Assembly: GCF_014195635.1 (NCBI RefSeq)
Contig: NZ_JACICC010000001.1
Span: forward strand, 248,001 to 312,000
DNA: 64,000 bases
Source: Pseudochelatococcus contaminans
GTDB taxonomy: Bacteria > Pseudomonadota > Alphaproteobacteria > Rhizobiales > Beijerinckiaceae
Reading direction: 5' to 3'
Below, one piece after another: positions 54,731 through 64,000 of this stretch; within the stretch, counting starts at the first letter, position 1; each line of letters begins with the position of its first letter. Both the position numbers and the translations under genes were made by a program. The notes under the pieces are model-generated. The model saw only the letters and a list, made by a program, of their open reading frames with translations, made no database searches and was not told where the DNA came from.

Positions 54731-54856
54731 TCAACCCTGACGCGCCTTGTAACGCTTCTGGGTCTTGTTGATGATGTAAACGCGGCCCTTGCGACGCACG
54801 AGCTGGTTGTCGCGATGACGGGCGCGGAGCGATTTCAGCGAGTTGCGAATTTTCAT
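54731..54856 (-). CDS. rpmJ: 50S ribosomal protein L36
   Basis: A 41-residue basic protein, [20 protein letters not shown] then [21 protein letters not shown]. This is the zinc-free (C-minus) form of L36, since the usual cysteines are missing. The frame extends to 54991, but GGAG at 11 bases before the ATG at 54856 fixes the start. It stands alone with its own terminator, as is common in alphaproteobacteria. Confidence 0.97.
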   Translation of the reverse strand: MKIRNSLKSLRARHRDNQLVRRKGRVYIINKTQKRYKARQG

Positions 54857-55031
54857 CGAACCGTTCTCCGTCCGGCGCAGCCCGAGGCCTGCCGGTAAAA
54901 ATAGAACCGGTCGCCACAGGAATATGTAGCGACCAGAAAACCTAATAGATTTCAGATGGGGATACCTAGCGCTTCTGCCCCTCCGCGTCAATACCGACTT
55001 ATCGTTCGCCAGCGATATTTGTCTCGCCGCT

Positions 55032-55667
55032 TCACACCAGCCCGATGGCTTTCAGGGTGTTGTAGGCGCTGATGATTTCCTGCAACCGTTCCTCGAACGA
55101 GCGATCGCCGCCGTTGGCGTCAGGATGGAAGCGTTTCACCAGAAGCTTGTAACGCGCCTTGATGGTGAGGGCATCCACCCCGGCATCGAGGCCGAGTTGA
55201 TCCAGCGCGCGAATCGCCGTGCTCGACAGGCGCGGGCGGGCATCGTCGTCGTTCATGGTGCGCGATTGCCGGGTGCGGGAGGTGAACAGCCCGAACGAAT
55301 CGTCGATCTCATAGGCTTCCCCGCCGGGCATGCCCTCGCGCCGTGCGCGCATCGCCTCGCGCGTGGTGGGATTGTTGACGCCCATCGACCACGTTGGCCG
55401 ATGGCCCGTTGTCGCATCTTTTTGATAGGCGGCGACGTCGTTATCGCTCATCCCGTTGAAATAATTATATGATTGGTTATAGGCGCGCACGTGCTCCAGA
55501 CAGAAATTCCAGTACTGTCCTTCCTGTCCGCGGCCTTTTGGCGCGCGAAAACGGCCCGGTTCGGCGCATCCTGGATGCTCGCACGTCGTTGCGGACGGGG
55601 AACTGGCTTCCTCGGCGCGTTTGGGGCGGGTGCGGATTCGGTCGAAAAGGCGTGAGTTGATATTCAT
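55032..55667 (-). CDS. J-domain protein with N-terminal zinc-finger-like motif
   Basis: The 211-residue protein has a C-terminal J domain (about 150-208: [34 protein letters not shown]) with the HPD tripeptide that stimulates DnaK ATPase. The N-terminal half has cysteines in C-EHPG-C and C-LE-H patterns that could hold zinc. It lacks the G/F and canonical DnaJ zinc regions, so it is a specialised co-chaperone. It is divergent from bolA, a pairing conserved in many Hyphomicrobiales. Confidence 0.9.
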   Translation of the reverse strand: MNINSRLFDRIRTRPKRAEEASSPSATTCEHPGCAEPGRFRAPKGRGQEGQYWNFCLEHVRAYNQSYNYFNGMSDNDVAAYQKDATTGHRPTWSMGVNNPTTREAMRARREGMPGGEAYEIDDSFGLFTSRTRQSRTMNDDDARPRLSSTAIRALDQLGLDAGVDALTIKARYKLLVKRFHPDANGGDRSFEERLQEIISAYNTLKAIGLV

Positions 55668-55837
55668 GAGCGTGCGTTGATTGGACCGTATTCATATGAG
55701 CGTGGATTTATGCGATCTGGCTCCCGGTTGGACAAGACCCGTTGAAACACGACAATGTCTAATCCCGGGCTAACGGCCGGCATTGCGAGCCTGGCAGAGG
55801 ATACCCGGAATCGCAGAAAACGACAGGGGTGACAAAT

Positions 55838-56176
55838 ATGACGCAATCCGACAACTCTCCTACAGTTCCTGTAAACGCACCGCAAACCGGCGACAGAAAA
55901 ACCCGTATCGCACGGATTCTTGAACAGGATCTCCAACCCGAAATACTGCGGATCGAAGACGAATCGCACCGTCACGCCGGTCATGGCGGCTGGCGAGAGG
56001 GCGGCGAAACCCACTATGACATCGTCGTGGTTGCATCGGCATTCACCGGCAAGAGCCGTATCGACCGCCAGCGCCATATCAATGCGCTGCTCGCCGAAGA
56101 GTTCAACACCGGTCTGCATGCGTTGGCGTTGACCACTCTGACGCCTGCGGAAGCTGCCGAGCGTGGCATCGCCTGA
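55838..56176 (+). CDS. bolA: BolA family protein
   Basis: 112 residues from the ATG at 55838, with AGGGG about 9 bases upstream. The GTG at 55829 overlaps that site and is rejected. It carries the BolA fold: RIARILEQDLQPEILRIEDESHRHAGH, then HYDIVVVASAFTGKSRIDRQRHINALLAEEF. The conserved histidines (SHRHAGH and the later RQRH) are those that bind Fe-S clusters with monothiol glutaredoxins. Roles in iron regulation and stress are known for the family. Confidence 0.95.
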   Translation: MTQSDNSPTVPVNAPQTGDRKTRIARILEQDLQPEILRIEDESHRHAGHGGWREGGETHYDIVVVASAFTGKSRIDRQRHINALLAEEFNTGLHALALTTLTPAEAAERGIA

Positions 56177-56282
56177 AGTGTAATGCGGCAGGCGGTCGCG
56201 GATTATTATTGCGGATTGTCATGCCCGCGCCGCAATATCCTGAGATTGCCTGATCGAGACAGGATTGCCCGGCCGAAACCGT

Positions 56283-56320
56283 TTTTTGGCCAAATTGGTT
56301 TTTGGCCAAATTGGTTTTGG
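56283..56320. repeat. 16-bp tandem repeat with TTTGGCCAAA palindromes
   Basis: The unit TTTTTGGCCAAATTGG occurs twice in a row (56283-56298 and 56299-56314), with the start of a third copy. Each unit holds the palindrome TTTGGCCAAA. It lies 100-137 bp before the carboxypeptidase start, so it may be an operator. It could also be a simple slippage product. Confidence 0.75.
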
Positions 56321-56419
56321 AATGACGCCGGAACAGGTTTATGGTGTCGCCCATCAAGTCACGCCACATTTAAGTCATGCATGGGTTCAATCGGACCTCA
56401 GCCGGATCGGAAGACGAAA

Positions 56420-57724
56420 GTGACACGCGGAATGTTCAGGACTCTGCGCAGGGCAGCGTTTGTCGCGGCGTTGCCGCTCGTATCGCTTGCCGCGCCGGCA
56501 GAAGCGCGGCCCGCCCTGCTCATCGATGCCTCAAACGGCAGGGTTCTGTTCGAAGAAGATGCGTCCACACCGTGGTATCCGGCCTCCGTTACCAAGCTGC
56601 TGACCACATATGTAGTGCTGAATGAGATTCGCGCCGGACGGTTGTCGCTCGACACGCCGCTGAAGGTGTCGGCCAATGCGGCGAAGACGCCGCCTTCCAA
56701 AATGGGCTTCAAACCCGGTACCGTGGTAACCGTGGATAATGCTCTCAAGATGATGCTGGTGCGCTCGGCCAACGATATCGCCGTGGTGCTGGCCGAGGGC
56801 GTGGGGGGAAGCGTGGAAGGCTTCGCCGCAGCCATGAACGCCAACGCCCGCCAGCTCGGTATGCACGACAGCAACTTCGTCAATCCGCATGGCTTGATGG
56901 ACCCGCGCCAACGCACGACCGCGCGCGATATGGCCGTTCTCGCCCGCGCGCTTCTGAATGATTTTCCGCAGTTCCAGTCTTATTTCGGCATCGGCGGCGT
57001 GCAGCTTGGCAAAAAGGTGCACCGCAACACCAATGGCCTGATCGGCCGTTACCCCGGGGCCGAGGGGATGAAGACCGGCTTTATCTGCGCCTCCGGCTTC
57101 AATGTCGTCGCCACGGCGCGGGACGGCAACCGCCGGCTGATCGCAGTTTTGCTCGGTGAGCCAACTGCCACCCGGCGCACCATCCGCGCGGCGGAATTGT
57201 TCGATTATGGTTTCTCGGGCCGTGTCACGGCCTCGCGGCGTATCGAGGATATTCCGACCGGCAGTGCCGCCGTGCCGCCCAATATGCGCGAAGCGATCTG
57301 CGGTGCGAATCGCACCATTCTGGCCGACGACGACAACATCCCCTCTGCCTCCGGCGATGGTTCGGCTGTGCATGCGTTCTTCACCGGCGGCACAGTGCGA
57401 CGTCGCCTGACAGTGGTGGAGGGCGAAAAGCCCGGCACGTTGATTCGCCGCGCGGATATCCCGCCGATTCCGGTATTCATCGGGTCAGGTGGCGGTGCGG
57501 TGCAGCAGGCCGTGGCCGCGCCGGCAAATCCGGCTCCGGCTCCGGCACCTGCGCCGGTTGTGAGAGCGGTTGCAAAGCCCCAGCCTGTGGCAAAACCTCG
57601 TCCTGCGGTTCCCGAGACGGCGCAAGCCTTCACCGCGCCTGTCGCTCCGGCGCCAGTGCTGGAAGGCAGCGCCCCGCTGGTGCTGCAAGACGTGCTCGGG
57701 CTACCTCCGGCAGCGGCACGATAA
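56420..57724 (+). CDS. D-alanyl-D-alanine carboxypeptidase (penicillin-binding protein, DacF/PBP5 type)
   Basis: 434 residues from the GTG at 56420, which has GGAAG upstream. The ATG at 56432 has poorer spacing, and the open frame before 56420 looks non-coding. A signal peptide (RRAAFVAALPLVSLAAPAEA) sends it to the periplasm. Catalytic motifs are intact: SVTK (SxxK), SAN (SxN), and KTG in GMKTGF. It trims the terminal D-Ala of peptidoglycan stem peptides. The C-terminal third is Pro/Ala-rich and low-complexity, in place of the usual amphipathic anchor. Confidence 0.93.
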   Translation: MTRGMFRTLRRAAFVAALPLVSLAAPAEARPALLIDASNGRVLFEEDASTPWYPASVTKLLTTYVVLNEIRAGRLSLDTPLKVSANAAKTPPSKMGFKPGTVVTVDNALKMMLVRSANDIAVVLAEGVGGSVEGFAAAMNANARQLGMHDSNFVNPHGLMDPRQRTTARDMAVLARALLNDFPQFQSYFGIGGVQLGKKVHRNTNGLIGRYPGAEGMKTGFICASGFNVVATARDGNRRLIAVLLGEPTATRRTIRAAELFDYGFSGRVTASRRIEDIPTGSAAVPPNMREAICGANRTILADDDNIPSASGDGSAVHAFFTGGTVRRRLTVVEGEKPGTLIRRADIPPIPVFIGSGGGAVQQAVAAPANPAPAPAPAPVVRAVAKPQPVAKPRPAVPETAQAFTAPVAPAPVLEGSAPLVLQDVLGLPPAAAR

Positions 57725-57728
57725 AACG

Positions 57729-57749
57729 GCGACCGCTTGCAGCGGTCGC
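57729..57749 (+). terminator. Short hairpin after the carboxypeptidase gene
   Basis: GCGACCGC and GCGGTCGC form a perfect 8-bp stem with a 5-nt loop, 5 bp after the stop. It is followed only by TTCAT, so termination may be weak and read-through to the next gene is possible. Confidence 0.5.
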
Positions 57750-57796
57750 TTCATCGGCTGGCGGTTCCCCCATTCCTGACAGGGCATTCACATTCA

Positions 57797-58942
57797 ATGA
57801 CTGTTTCCGCATCGCCCGCCCGTCCCGTGCCGCTGGCCGTCATCACGGGGTTTCTCGGCGCGGGCAAGACGACGCTGCTCAACCGCCTTCTGCAAGATCC
57901 CGCGCTGGACGGCACGGTCGTGATCATGAACGAATTTGGCGAGATCGGGCTTGATCACCTGCTGGTGGAGAGCGTCGACGAGGGCATGCTGTTGCTGTCG
58001 TCCGGGTGCTTGTGCTGTTCGATTCGCGGTGATCTCATCGCCACCCTCGAAGACCTGCTGCAAAAGCGTGACGCGGGTGAGCTGTCGTTCCGCCGCGTCG
58101 TGATCGAAACCACCGGCCTCGCGGACCCCGCGCCCATTCTGCACACGCTGATCCACCATCCCTTCCTTGGGCAGCGCTTTGCGCTTTCCGGCGTGATCAC
58201 GCTGGTCGATGCGGTCAACGGCGCGCAGACGCTGGACGCTCATCCCGAGGCGATCAAGCAGATTGCGGTTGCCGACCGGCTGGTGCTGACCAAGGTCGAT
58301 CTGCTCGGCGATGCATCCGCGGAGCAGGCGCTACGCGCCCGGCTGCGCCGGCTCAACCCTGCCGCACCCATTCTCGACGCTGCGGCAGGGGAGGCGACGG
58401 CATCGCGCCTGCTGGACGCCGGTCTTTATGATGTCGACGGCAAGATCGCTGACGTGCGCGAGTGGCTTGCCGCCGAGGCTTTTGATTATCCGCATGGCGA
58501 GGGCGCGCACGATCGCCGCCATCACCACCACGGTCATCATGAGCATGGCCACCACCATCATGACGTTAACCGCCATGATGCACGCATTCGGGCGTTCTGC
58601 CTCTCGACGCCGTCGGCGATCGGGCGCGGGCGTTTTGATTCGTTTCTGGATCTGCTGCGCTCGGCGCACGGGCCGAATCTTCTGCGTGTCAAAGGCATCG
58701 TGCGGATAGCTGACGATCCCGGCAGACCCGTTATCGTGCACGGTGTGCAGCATCTGTTTCACACGCCGATAACCCTGCCGCAATGGCCGGATGCAGATCA
58801 CTCCACACGGCTGGTCTTCATTTTGCGCGATCTCGACGAATCGTTCGTGCGCCGTTTGTGGAACGCCTTCACCGGCGAGCCTGCCATCGATGCGCCCGAT
58901 GCCGCCGCCCTGACCGATAATCCGCTATCGCTGAGGCGATAA
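57797..58942 (+). CDS. CobW-family (COG0523) GTPase, metal chaperone-like
   Basis: 381 residues from the ATG at 57797. Motifs are Walker A GFLGAGKTT (18-26), the metal-binding CLCC (in SSGCLCCSIRGD), and NKxD-like TKVD. A histidine-rich loop at about 237-260 (HHHHGHHEHGHHHHD) should bind zinc, cobalt or nickel. The C-terminal CobW domain follows (LLRVKGIVRI, VIVHGVQHLFHTP). Family members load metals into enzymes or act in zinc homeostasis. No cobalamin genes are nearby, so the cobW name is not assigned. Confidence 0.9.
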   Translation: MTVSASPARPVPLAVITGFLGAGKTTLLNRLLQDPALDGTVVIMNEFGEIGLDHLLVESVDEGMLLLSSGCLCCSIRGDLIATLEDLLQKRDAGELSFRRVVIETTGLADPAPILHTLIHHPFLGQRFALSGVITLVDAVNGAQTLDAHPEAIKQIAVADRLVLTKVDLLGDASAEQALRARLRRLNPAAPILDAAAGEATASRLLDAGLYDVDGKIADVREWLAAEAFDYPHGEGAHDRRHHHHGHHEHGHHHHDVNRHDARIRAFCLSTPSAIGRGRFDSFLDLLRSAHGPNLLRVKGIVRIADDPGRPVIVHGVQHLFHTPITLPQWPDADHSTRLVFILRDLDESFVRRLWNAFTGEPAIDAPDAAALTDNPLSLRR

Positions 58943-59009
58943 GGCGTTTTCCGGTGGGCCCGTAATATAAGTCTGCCGGTAACTTCGGTGTTTAGATGCA
59001 GGGTGTCAT

Positions 59010-60047
59010 CTAGCCGCGCGCTGCTGCGCGTCTGGCGGCCAATGCGATGCTCCATAAAGTTTTCTGCGCCAGTTCTGGGGCCAGCGCGGCATTGCGGCGT
59101 GTGTTGCCGGTGGCCGTTCCCACCTCCCGCACGACGCGCGTGAGATCCGTGCCGGTCCAGAGCCTCAGGTGGCGCTCCACGGCAGCCTTGCGCTTGAAAT
59201 GCAGACTGCGCATGCCCTCCACCGCCGACGCCGGCGAGCCGCCATTCGCCTCGATGCCATTGCGGGCCCGCGCCAGCATCAGGCCGTGGCGCAGCACGAA
59301 TCCCAGCAGCACACCGGCATCAAACCCTTCGTGCATCAGGCGGGTGAAGGCGATATCGAGGGCAGGCAGATCTCCCCCATAAGCCGCGTCCACGGCCGCA
59401 TCGACGGCCAGCGCCGAAACGTCGCCCACCACCGCATGCACGTCCGCCAGCGATATTTCCTTGCTGCCGCGCGCGTAGAGCATCAGTTTTTCAACTTCGG
59501 ACCGGCTGGCAGCCCTGTCTCCGCCGAGCAGCGAGATGAGAACAGCGCGTGCGTCGCGTTCGATTGCCAGGTTGTGCTCGCGCAACATGCTGTCAACGAG
59601 ACCGCCGATTTCGCGGGCGCCATCGGTATAGCAGGGAATGGCAAGCGCCACGGGCGAACGCTCACACAGCGTCCGCAACGGGGATGAGCGTTGCAGATCC
59701 CCGGCCTCCACAACCACGATGGCGTCTTGCGGCGGAGTGGCGAGAAGCGGCGTCAACGCCGAGGCCAGATTGCGCCCGGTCGCACTGACGCGGATAGCCC
59801 GCCGCCCACCGAAAAGGCCGATGGTGTTCGCTTCATCCAGCAGGCGCAAAGGATCGGAAGCGACATCGTCACCTTCGATCCTCACCATCTGGAAGGGGTC
59901 TGCCGGATCTTCAACCGCGCCATTTGCCAGCCGTTTGGCGCGCTCGGCAACGAGACCCGCGTCCGGCCCGTAGACCAGAAACACGACGGCTTTCGGGTCC
60001 GGGTTTGAAAGAACGCGTTCGGCATCGGCAGCCTTCACGGCAACCAT
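59010..60047 (-). CDS. holA: DNA polymerase III subunit delta
   Basis: 345 residues matching the HolA clamp-loader subunit: VFLVYGPDAGLVAERAKRL at the N-terminus, IEGDDVASDPLRLLDEANTIGLFGGRRAIRV, and a C-terminal helical domain (LLGFVLRHGLMLARA). It loads the beta clamp on DNA. It follows lptE by 6 bp in the conserved leuS-lptE-holA order. The parB/parA genes that often follow in related genomes are absent; a convergent CobW gene takes the place. Confidence 0.93.
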   Translation of the reverse strand: MVAVKAADAERVLSNPDPKAVVFLVYGPDAGLVAERAKRLANGAVEDPADPFQMVRIEGDDVASDPLRLLDEANTIGLFGGRRAIRVSATGRNLASALTPLLATPPQDAIVVVEAGDLQRSSPLRTLCERSPVALAIPCYTDGAREIGGLVDSMLREHNLAIERDARAVLISLLGGDRAASRSEVEKLMLYARGSKEISLADVHAVVGDVSALAVDAAVDAAYGGDLPALDIAFTRLMHEGFDAGVLLGFVLRHGLMLARARNGIEANGGSPASAVEGMRSLHFKRKAAVERHLRLWTGTDLTRVVREVGTATGNTRRNAALAPELAQKTLWSIALAARRAAARG

Positions 60048-60053
60048 GGCCGA

Positions 60054-60614
60054 TCAGCGCCCCGCCCGGATTTTCTGCCCGGCGAACTGGGCCGCGATTC
60101 GCGTCTTGATCTGTTCGGCCAGCGCCGTCGCAACCCGGATCTGGGCGTCACGAGCCGCGCGCAACGCGGCGAATCGCTGGGGCGTGCGATCATAAGCGGA
60201 CGATGCCAGCGCCTGTCCGGAATAGACCGGCTCACCGCCCTCCACAGGCACGAGGCGGAAGTCGGCCTGCCCCTTGAGAAGAGCCGCCTCTGCGTTACCC
60301 GTCGACGTGTTGACGATGGTCGAGGTGATGCTTTCCCGCACCGACGTTTCCAGCCGATAGCGTTTCGGAGTTTCACCCGGCGCGCCGCCCGACAGGCGAT
60401 ACGTCAGCTCCGACTGCGTGTAATAGGCCAGCCGGGGGTTGTCGTGATTGCCGGGATTGATGGTCGCGACCTCGATGGACGCGAGCTGGTCCTGTACGCT
60501 GGTGCCGTCCGGCGACACGGCGTACATGGGCCGGAAGCAGCCGCCAAGGGCGGCAGCCGCGATGACGACGGCCGCAACGCGCGGCAGCAGGCGGATGGTG
60601 TCAGACCACGACAT
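60054..60614 (-). CDS. lptE: LPS-assembly lipoprotein LptE
   Basis: 186 residues from the ATG at 60614, inside the last codons of leuS (14-bp overlap). The N-terminus is a lipoprotein signal ([15 protein letters not shown], lipobox LGGC). The mature part fits alphaproteobacterial LptE: FRPMYA right after the cysteine, LASIEVATI, and [21 protein letters not shown]. It should help LptD insert lipopolysaccharide in the outer membrane. Sequence similarity in this family is low, so the call leans on context. Confidence 0.88.
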   Translation of the reverse strand: MSWSDTIRLLPRVAAVVIAAAALGGCFRPMYAVSPDGTSVQDQLASIEVATINPGNHDNPRLAYYTQSELTYRLSGGAPGETPKRYRLETSVRESITSTIVNTSTGNAEAALLKGQADFRLVPVEGGEPVYSGQALASSAYDRTPQRFAALRAARDAQIRVATALAEQIKTRIAAQFAGQKIRAGR

Positions 60615-63237
60615 TGACGATCCTCTGCGGGACGATGATGATCTTGCGCACGGGCCGTCCTTCCGCCGCACGCTGCACGGCGTCAAGCGCCAGAACGGCC
60701 GCCTCGATGCTGGCCTGATCGGCATCGCGCGCGATTTCAAGGTCGGCGCGCTTCTTGCCGTTAACCTGCACGGGCAGAGATATCACATCTTCTACCGTCA
60801 GCGCACGATCCGCAACCGGCCATGGCGCTTCAGCGACAAAACCTTCATTGCCGAGCAGCGCCCAGCATTCCTCGGAGAGATGCGGCGTCATCGGCGCAGC
60901 GATCTGGGTCAGGAAAGTCGCCGCTTCCCGCGCCGCTGCAACCAGTGCAGCGCTTGCGCCGTTCTTGCGCGCGGGCACCAGCGCATCCTGCAAGGCATTG
61001 GCGAGTTCGTAGATCTGGGCCACGGCGCGGTTGAAACGCAGCCGCTCGATGTCCTCGTCCACGGCAATGACCGCGCGGTGCGCTGCCTTGCGCAGCTTGA
61101 GCGCCGCCGCCTCATCGTCCACACCATCGGTGGCGGAAAGGTGCGCGGCCTCCTGCACCAGCCGCCACAGCCGCTGGATGAAACGGTGCGCGCCCTGCAC
61201 GCCTTCCTCGGACCAGATGAAATCGCGTTCCGGCGGCGAATCGGACAGCATGAACCACCGCGCCGTATCGGCCCCGAAGGTGCCGATGATCTCGTCTGGA
61301 TCGATGACGTTCTTCTTCGATTTCGACATCTTTTCGATGGAGCCGATTTCGATCGGCTCGCCGGTTTCGATATGGAATGCGCGCCGCGCATCGCTATCAC
61401 CGGCCTCGAAGCGCACATGCGCCGGCTCCACCCATGTCCGGTTAGCGTCACGGTAGGTTTCGTGCACGACCATGCCCTGGGTGAACAGGCCGGCAAACGG
61501 CTCCTTGACCGACAGGTGACCCGTTACCGCCATGGCCCGGCTGAAGAAGCGCGAATAGAGCAGGTGCAGAATCGCATGCTCGATGCCGCCGATATACTGA
61601 TCCACCGGCAGCCAGTGATTGGCCACGGCGGGATCGGTTGGCGCCGATTCGTTATGCGGGTCCGTAAAGCGGGCGAAGTACCAGGACGAATCGACGAACG
61701 TGTCCATGGTGTCCGTCTCGCGCCGGGCCGCGCCGCCGCATTGCGGGCAGGGCACCTGCTTCCACGCGTTGTGGCGGTCGAGCGGATTGCCCGGCTGGTC
61801 GAAGCTCACGTCGTCGGGCAGCCTCACCGGCAGATCCTGCTCCGGAACCGGCACCGGGCCGCAACTGTCGCAGTGGATGATCGGAATCGGGCAGCCCCAG
61901 TAGCGCTGGCGCGAGATACCCCAGTCACGCAGGCGGAAATTCACCTTGCGCACGGCAACGGGCGCGCCGCCGCGGACTTCTTTCTCAAGCCGCGAAGCCA
62001 CCTCTTCCTTCGCCTGCGCAATGGTCAACCCGTCGAGGAAGCGGGAATTGATCAACACGCCGTCATCGGTAAACGCGGTATCGGTGACGACGAAGCTCGC
62101 CGGGTCAACATCCGGCGGGCACACGACAGGAGTGTTGCCAAGCCCGTACGCATTCGAAAAATCGAGATCGCGCTGGTCGTGCGCCGGGCAGCCGAACACC
62201 GCGCCGGTGCCGTAGTCCATGAGCACGAAATTGGCCACGTAAACCGGCAGCTTCCATTCGGGATCGAACGGATGCTGAACCGTGAGGCCGGTGTCGAAGC
62301 CCTTCTTCTCGGCCTTTTCCAGCGCCTCGGCAGCCGTGCCCACCTGATGGCATTCCTCAATGAAGCCGGTGAGGGCCGCATTGTCTGCCGCCAATGCCTT
62401 GGCCAGCGGATGATCCGCCGAAATGGCTAGGAAACGCGCGCCGAACAGCGTATCGGGACGGGTGGTGTAGACTTCGATTTCCGAAAAATCCGCAGGCGCG
62501 CCTGCGGGGTCGAGCGCGAATCGCAAGGCAAGACCTTCCGAGCGGCCAATCCAGTTGCGCTGCATGAGGCGCACTTTTTCGGGCCAGCGGTCGAGGGTGT
62601 CGAGCGCGTCGTCGAGATCCTGCGCGAAGTCCGTGATCTTGAGGAACCACTGCGTCAGCTCGCGCTGCTCGACGAGCGCGCCGGAGCGCCAGCCGCGCCC
62701 GTCAATCACCTGCTCGTTCGCCAGCACCGTGTGGTCGACCGGATCCCAGTTGACCTTCGCCGTCTTGCGGTCCACGAGCCCATTCTTCAGGAAATCGATG
62801 AACAGCTTCTGCTGATGCTTGTAATATGTGGGGTCGCAGGTCGCGAACTCGCGGCTCCAGTCCAGCGACAGCCCCATGGATTTCAGCTGCTTGCGCATCG
62901 AAGCGATGTTCGCATAGGTCCACTGCGCCGGGTGGACCTTGTGCTCCATTGCGGCATTTTCAGCCGGCATGCCGAACGCGTCCCAACCCATGGGGTGCAG
63001 CACGTTGAAACCCTTGGCGCGCTTGTAGCGGGCCACCACGTCGCCCATCGCATAGTTGCGAACATGGCCCATGTGAATGCGTCCCGAAGGGTAGGGAAAC
63101 ATCTCAAGCACATAATAGGGCGGGCGGCTGTCGTCGTTGCGGGTGTGGAAAATTTCCTTCTCTTCCCACGCCGCGCGCCAGCGGGGTTCCACGTCCTTGG
63201 GGTTATAGCGTTCCGTGTTCGTTGCGTCCGCACTCAT
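60601..63237 (-). CDS. leuS: Leucyl-tRNA synthetase
   Basis: 878 residues from the ATG at 63237; the frame goes on to 63333 without family similarity. It charges tRNA-Leu. Class I signatures are present: HMGH ([15 protein letters not shown]) and KMSKS ([10 protein letters not shown]). The CP1 editing domain ([16 protein letters not shown]) and a zinc-knuckle-like [12 protein letters not shown] are also seen. Length and domain order are normal. Confidence 0.97.
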   Translation of the reverse strand: MSADATNTERYNPKDVEPRWRAAWEEKEIFHTRNDDSRPPYYVLEMFPYPSGRIHMGHVRNYAMGDVVARYKRAKGFNVLHPMGWDAFGMPAENAAMEHKVHPAQWTYANIASMRKQLKSMGLSLDWSREFATCDPTYYKHQQKLFIDFLKNGLVDRKTAKVNWDPVDHTVLANEQVIDGRGWRSGALVEQRELTQWFLKITDFAQDLDDALDTLDRWPEKVRLMQRNWIGRSEGLALRFALDPAGAPADFSEIEVYTTRPDTLFGARFLAISADHPLAKALAADNAALTGFIEECHQVGTAAEALEKAEKKGFDTGLTVQHPFDPEWKLPVYVANFVLMDYGTGAVFGCPAHDQRDLDFSNAYGLGNTPVVCPPDVDPASFVVTDTAFTDDGVLINSRFLDGLTIAQAKEEVASRLEKEVRGGAPVAVRKVNFRLRDWGISRQRYWGCPIPIIHCDSCGPVPVPEQDLPVRLPDDVSFDQPGNPLDRHNAWKQVPCPQCGGAARRETDTMDTFVDSSWYFARFTDPHNESAPTDPAVANHWLPVDQYIGGIEHAILHLLYSRFFSRAMAVTGHLSVKEPFAGLFTQGMVVHETYRDANRTWVEPAHVRFEAGDSDARRAFHIETGEPIEIGSIEKMSKSKKNVIDPDEIIGTFGADTARWFMLSDSPPERDFIWSEEGVQGAHRFIQRLWRLVQEAAHLSATDGVDDEAAALKLRKAAHRAVIAVDEDIERLRFNRAVAQIYELANALQDALVPARKNGASAALVAAAREAATFLTQIAAPMTPHLSEECWALLGNEGFVAEAPWPVADRALTVEDVISLPVQVNGKKRADLEIARDADQASIEAAVLALDAVQRAAEGRPVRKIIIVPQRIVNVVV

Positions 63238-63502
63238 GGTCTGGCTATCTTGGTCCAACTGTCCTGGTCTGGCGATACTGGCCTTGCTATCCGCAATCCG
63301 TTGCCGCACATCGTAGAGGCCTGTGGTCTGCACAACAATGCAATCCCGCGCGAGGATATTTCCCCGCAGCGAGAGTGCAGTGCAAGTTGCGCAGGACTAG
63401 GGCACGAATGGGCGATGCCGTCAACGTGCTCTCCGCATTCCACGGCGCCTGAAAGGATTTGCCCGGTGAATGACGGGGGAATGATGCAAACAGGACACCG
63501 AT
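63238..63502. promoter_or_regulatory. Divergent leuS/yggS intergenic region
   Basis: These 265 bp between leuS and the YggS-family gene carry no convincing coding sequence. I see no T-box-like or leader-peptide structure that would suggest leucine-dependent control. It should hold both promoters. Confidence 0.4.
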
Positions 63503-63520
63503 ATGCAGGACACCGATATG
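63491..63520 (+). repeat. Duplicated 15-bp translation-initiation element
   Basis: CAGGACACCGATATG occurs twice in direct tandem (63491-63505, 63506-63520). Each copy holds an AGGA ribosome-binding site and an ATG at the right distance. The duplication adds five codons in frame. Confidence 0.95.
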
Positions 63521-64000
63521 ACCGACAGCCCTGATGACCAGCATGGCGGTGACGCCTCCGGGTCCGCAGCCCGCGAAGATCAGGTGTCTGCGGCTGCTCG
63601 TCTTGCCGCAGTGCGCGCCGCGATTACCCGCTCGGCTGTGGAGGAAGGGCGCGATCCGGCGGAGGTGACGCTGGTCGCGGTGTCGAAAACGTTCGATGCG
63701 GAAGCGATTCGGCCTTTGCTCGATGCCGGTCAGCGTGTGTTCGGCGAGAATCGCGTGCAGGAAGCAAAAGAAAAATGGCCCGCGCTTCGGCAGGACTACC
63801 CAGATGTGCGATTGCATCTCATCGGGCCGTTGCAGACAAACAAAGTGCGCGAGGCCGTCGCGCTGTTCAACGCCATCCATTCGCTCGACCGCGCATCGCT
63901 GGCGCGGGAGTTGGCAAAGGAACGCGCGCGCCGGGGCGGCGATCCGCTTCCCGAACTCTTCATCCAGATCAACACCGGCGAGGAGACGCAGAAGGCAGGC
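63503..64000 (+). CDS. YggS-family PLP-binding protein, N-terminal part (runs off the window)
   Basis: The frame is open to the last base. Motifs are VTLVAVSKTFDAEAIRPLL with the PLP-binding lysine in SKT, GENRVQEAKEKW, HLIGPLQTNKVREAV, and FIQINTGEE. These belong to the YggS/YBL036c family, which buffers pyridoxal phosphate. Two in-frame starts, at 63503 and 63518, each sit behind a copy of the same AGGA-containing 15-bp repeat, so either may be used. About 160 residues are present of some 220-230 expected. Confidence 0.93.
   Translation, partial: MQDTDMTDSPDDQHGGDASGSAAREDQVSAAARLAAVRAAITRSAVEEGRDPAEVTLVAVSKTFDAEAIRPLLDAGQRVFGENRVQEAKEKWPALRQDYPDVRLHLIGPLQTNKVREAVALFNAIHSLDRASLARELAKERARRGGDPLPELFIQINTGEETQKAG

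Noticed and set aside
60448-62430. 660-codon open frame on the plus strand opposite leuS
   Set aside because: leuS is unmistakable on the minus strand. The opposite frame has no start signal or recognisable motif.

Overview
The window is from an alphaproteobacterium, most likely of the order Hyphomicrobiales (Rhizobiales). The evidence is the ntrY-ntrX pair with an NtrX that lacks the GAFTGA loop, the leuS-lptE-holA order, bolA beside a small J-domain protein, and a type VI secretion locus with two tssC genes in the style of Agrobacterium. Most coding DNA is GC-rich. The long non-coding gaps before the large surface or secretion genes are strikingly AT-rich. I could not settle the genus.

Layout. 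(1) 1-18520, plus strand: a type VI secretion system (T6SS), in the order 3' end of vgrG, a DUF6931-like gene, an FHA-domain gene, tssK, tssL with an OmpA-like domain, tssM, tssA, tssB, tssC, a second tssC, tagJ, tssE, tssF, tssG. tssH/clpV, hcp and tssJ are not in the window. (2) 18624-35130, minus strand: five tightly overlapping genes. They encode a 3500-residue secreted protein (LEPR-XLL motif, DUF4347 domain, many cadherin/Ig-like repeats), a TolC-like lipoprotein, two HlyD-type adaptors (one with a GAF-like front), and a membrane M50 metalloprotease fused to a HlyD arm. There is no ABC transporter and there are no RTX repeats, so this looks like a TolC-dependent exporter of unusual composition. 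(3) 35753-38453: an alpha/beta hydrolase, an AEC-family permease and signal peptidase I. (4) 38579-49159: a PAS-GGDEF cyclase, a PAS-GAF-GGDEF-EAL protein with a degenerate GGDEF but intact EAL motifs, and a 2151-residue autotransporter built on SIGGGGG repeats. (5) 49220-64000, mostly housekeeping: ntrX, ntrY, an orphan adenine methyltransferase, rpmJ, a J-domain protein, bolA, a D,D-carboxypeptidase, a CobW-type GTPase, holA, lptE, leuS and the start of a YggS-family gene.

Taken together, regions 1, 2 and 4 form an envelope and surface-interaction island: a contact-dependent injector, a giant exported repeat protein with its own exporter, an autotransporter adhesin, and an opposing pair of c-di-GMP enzymes. 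It is followed by conserved core genes. AT-rich, dyad-rich stretches before tssL, tssB, the giant gene and the autotransporter suggest common control by an AT-binding or xenogeneic-silencer type regulator. That control is inference.
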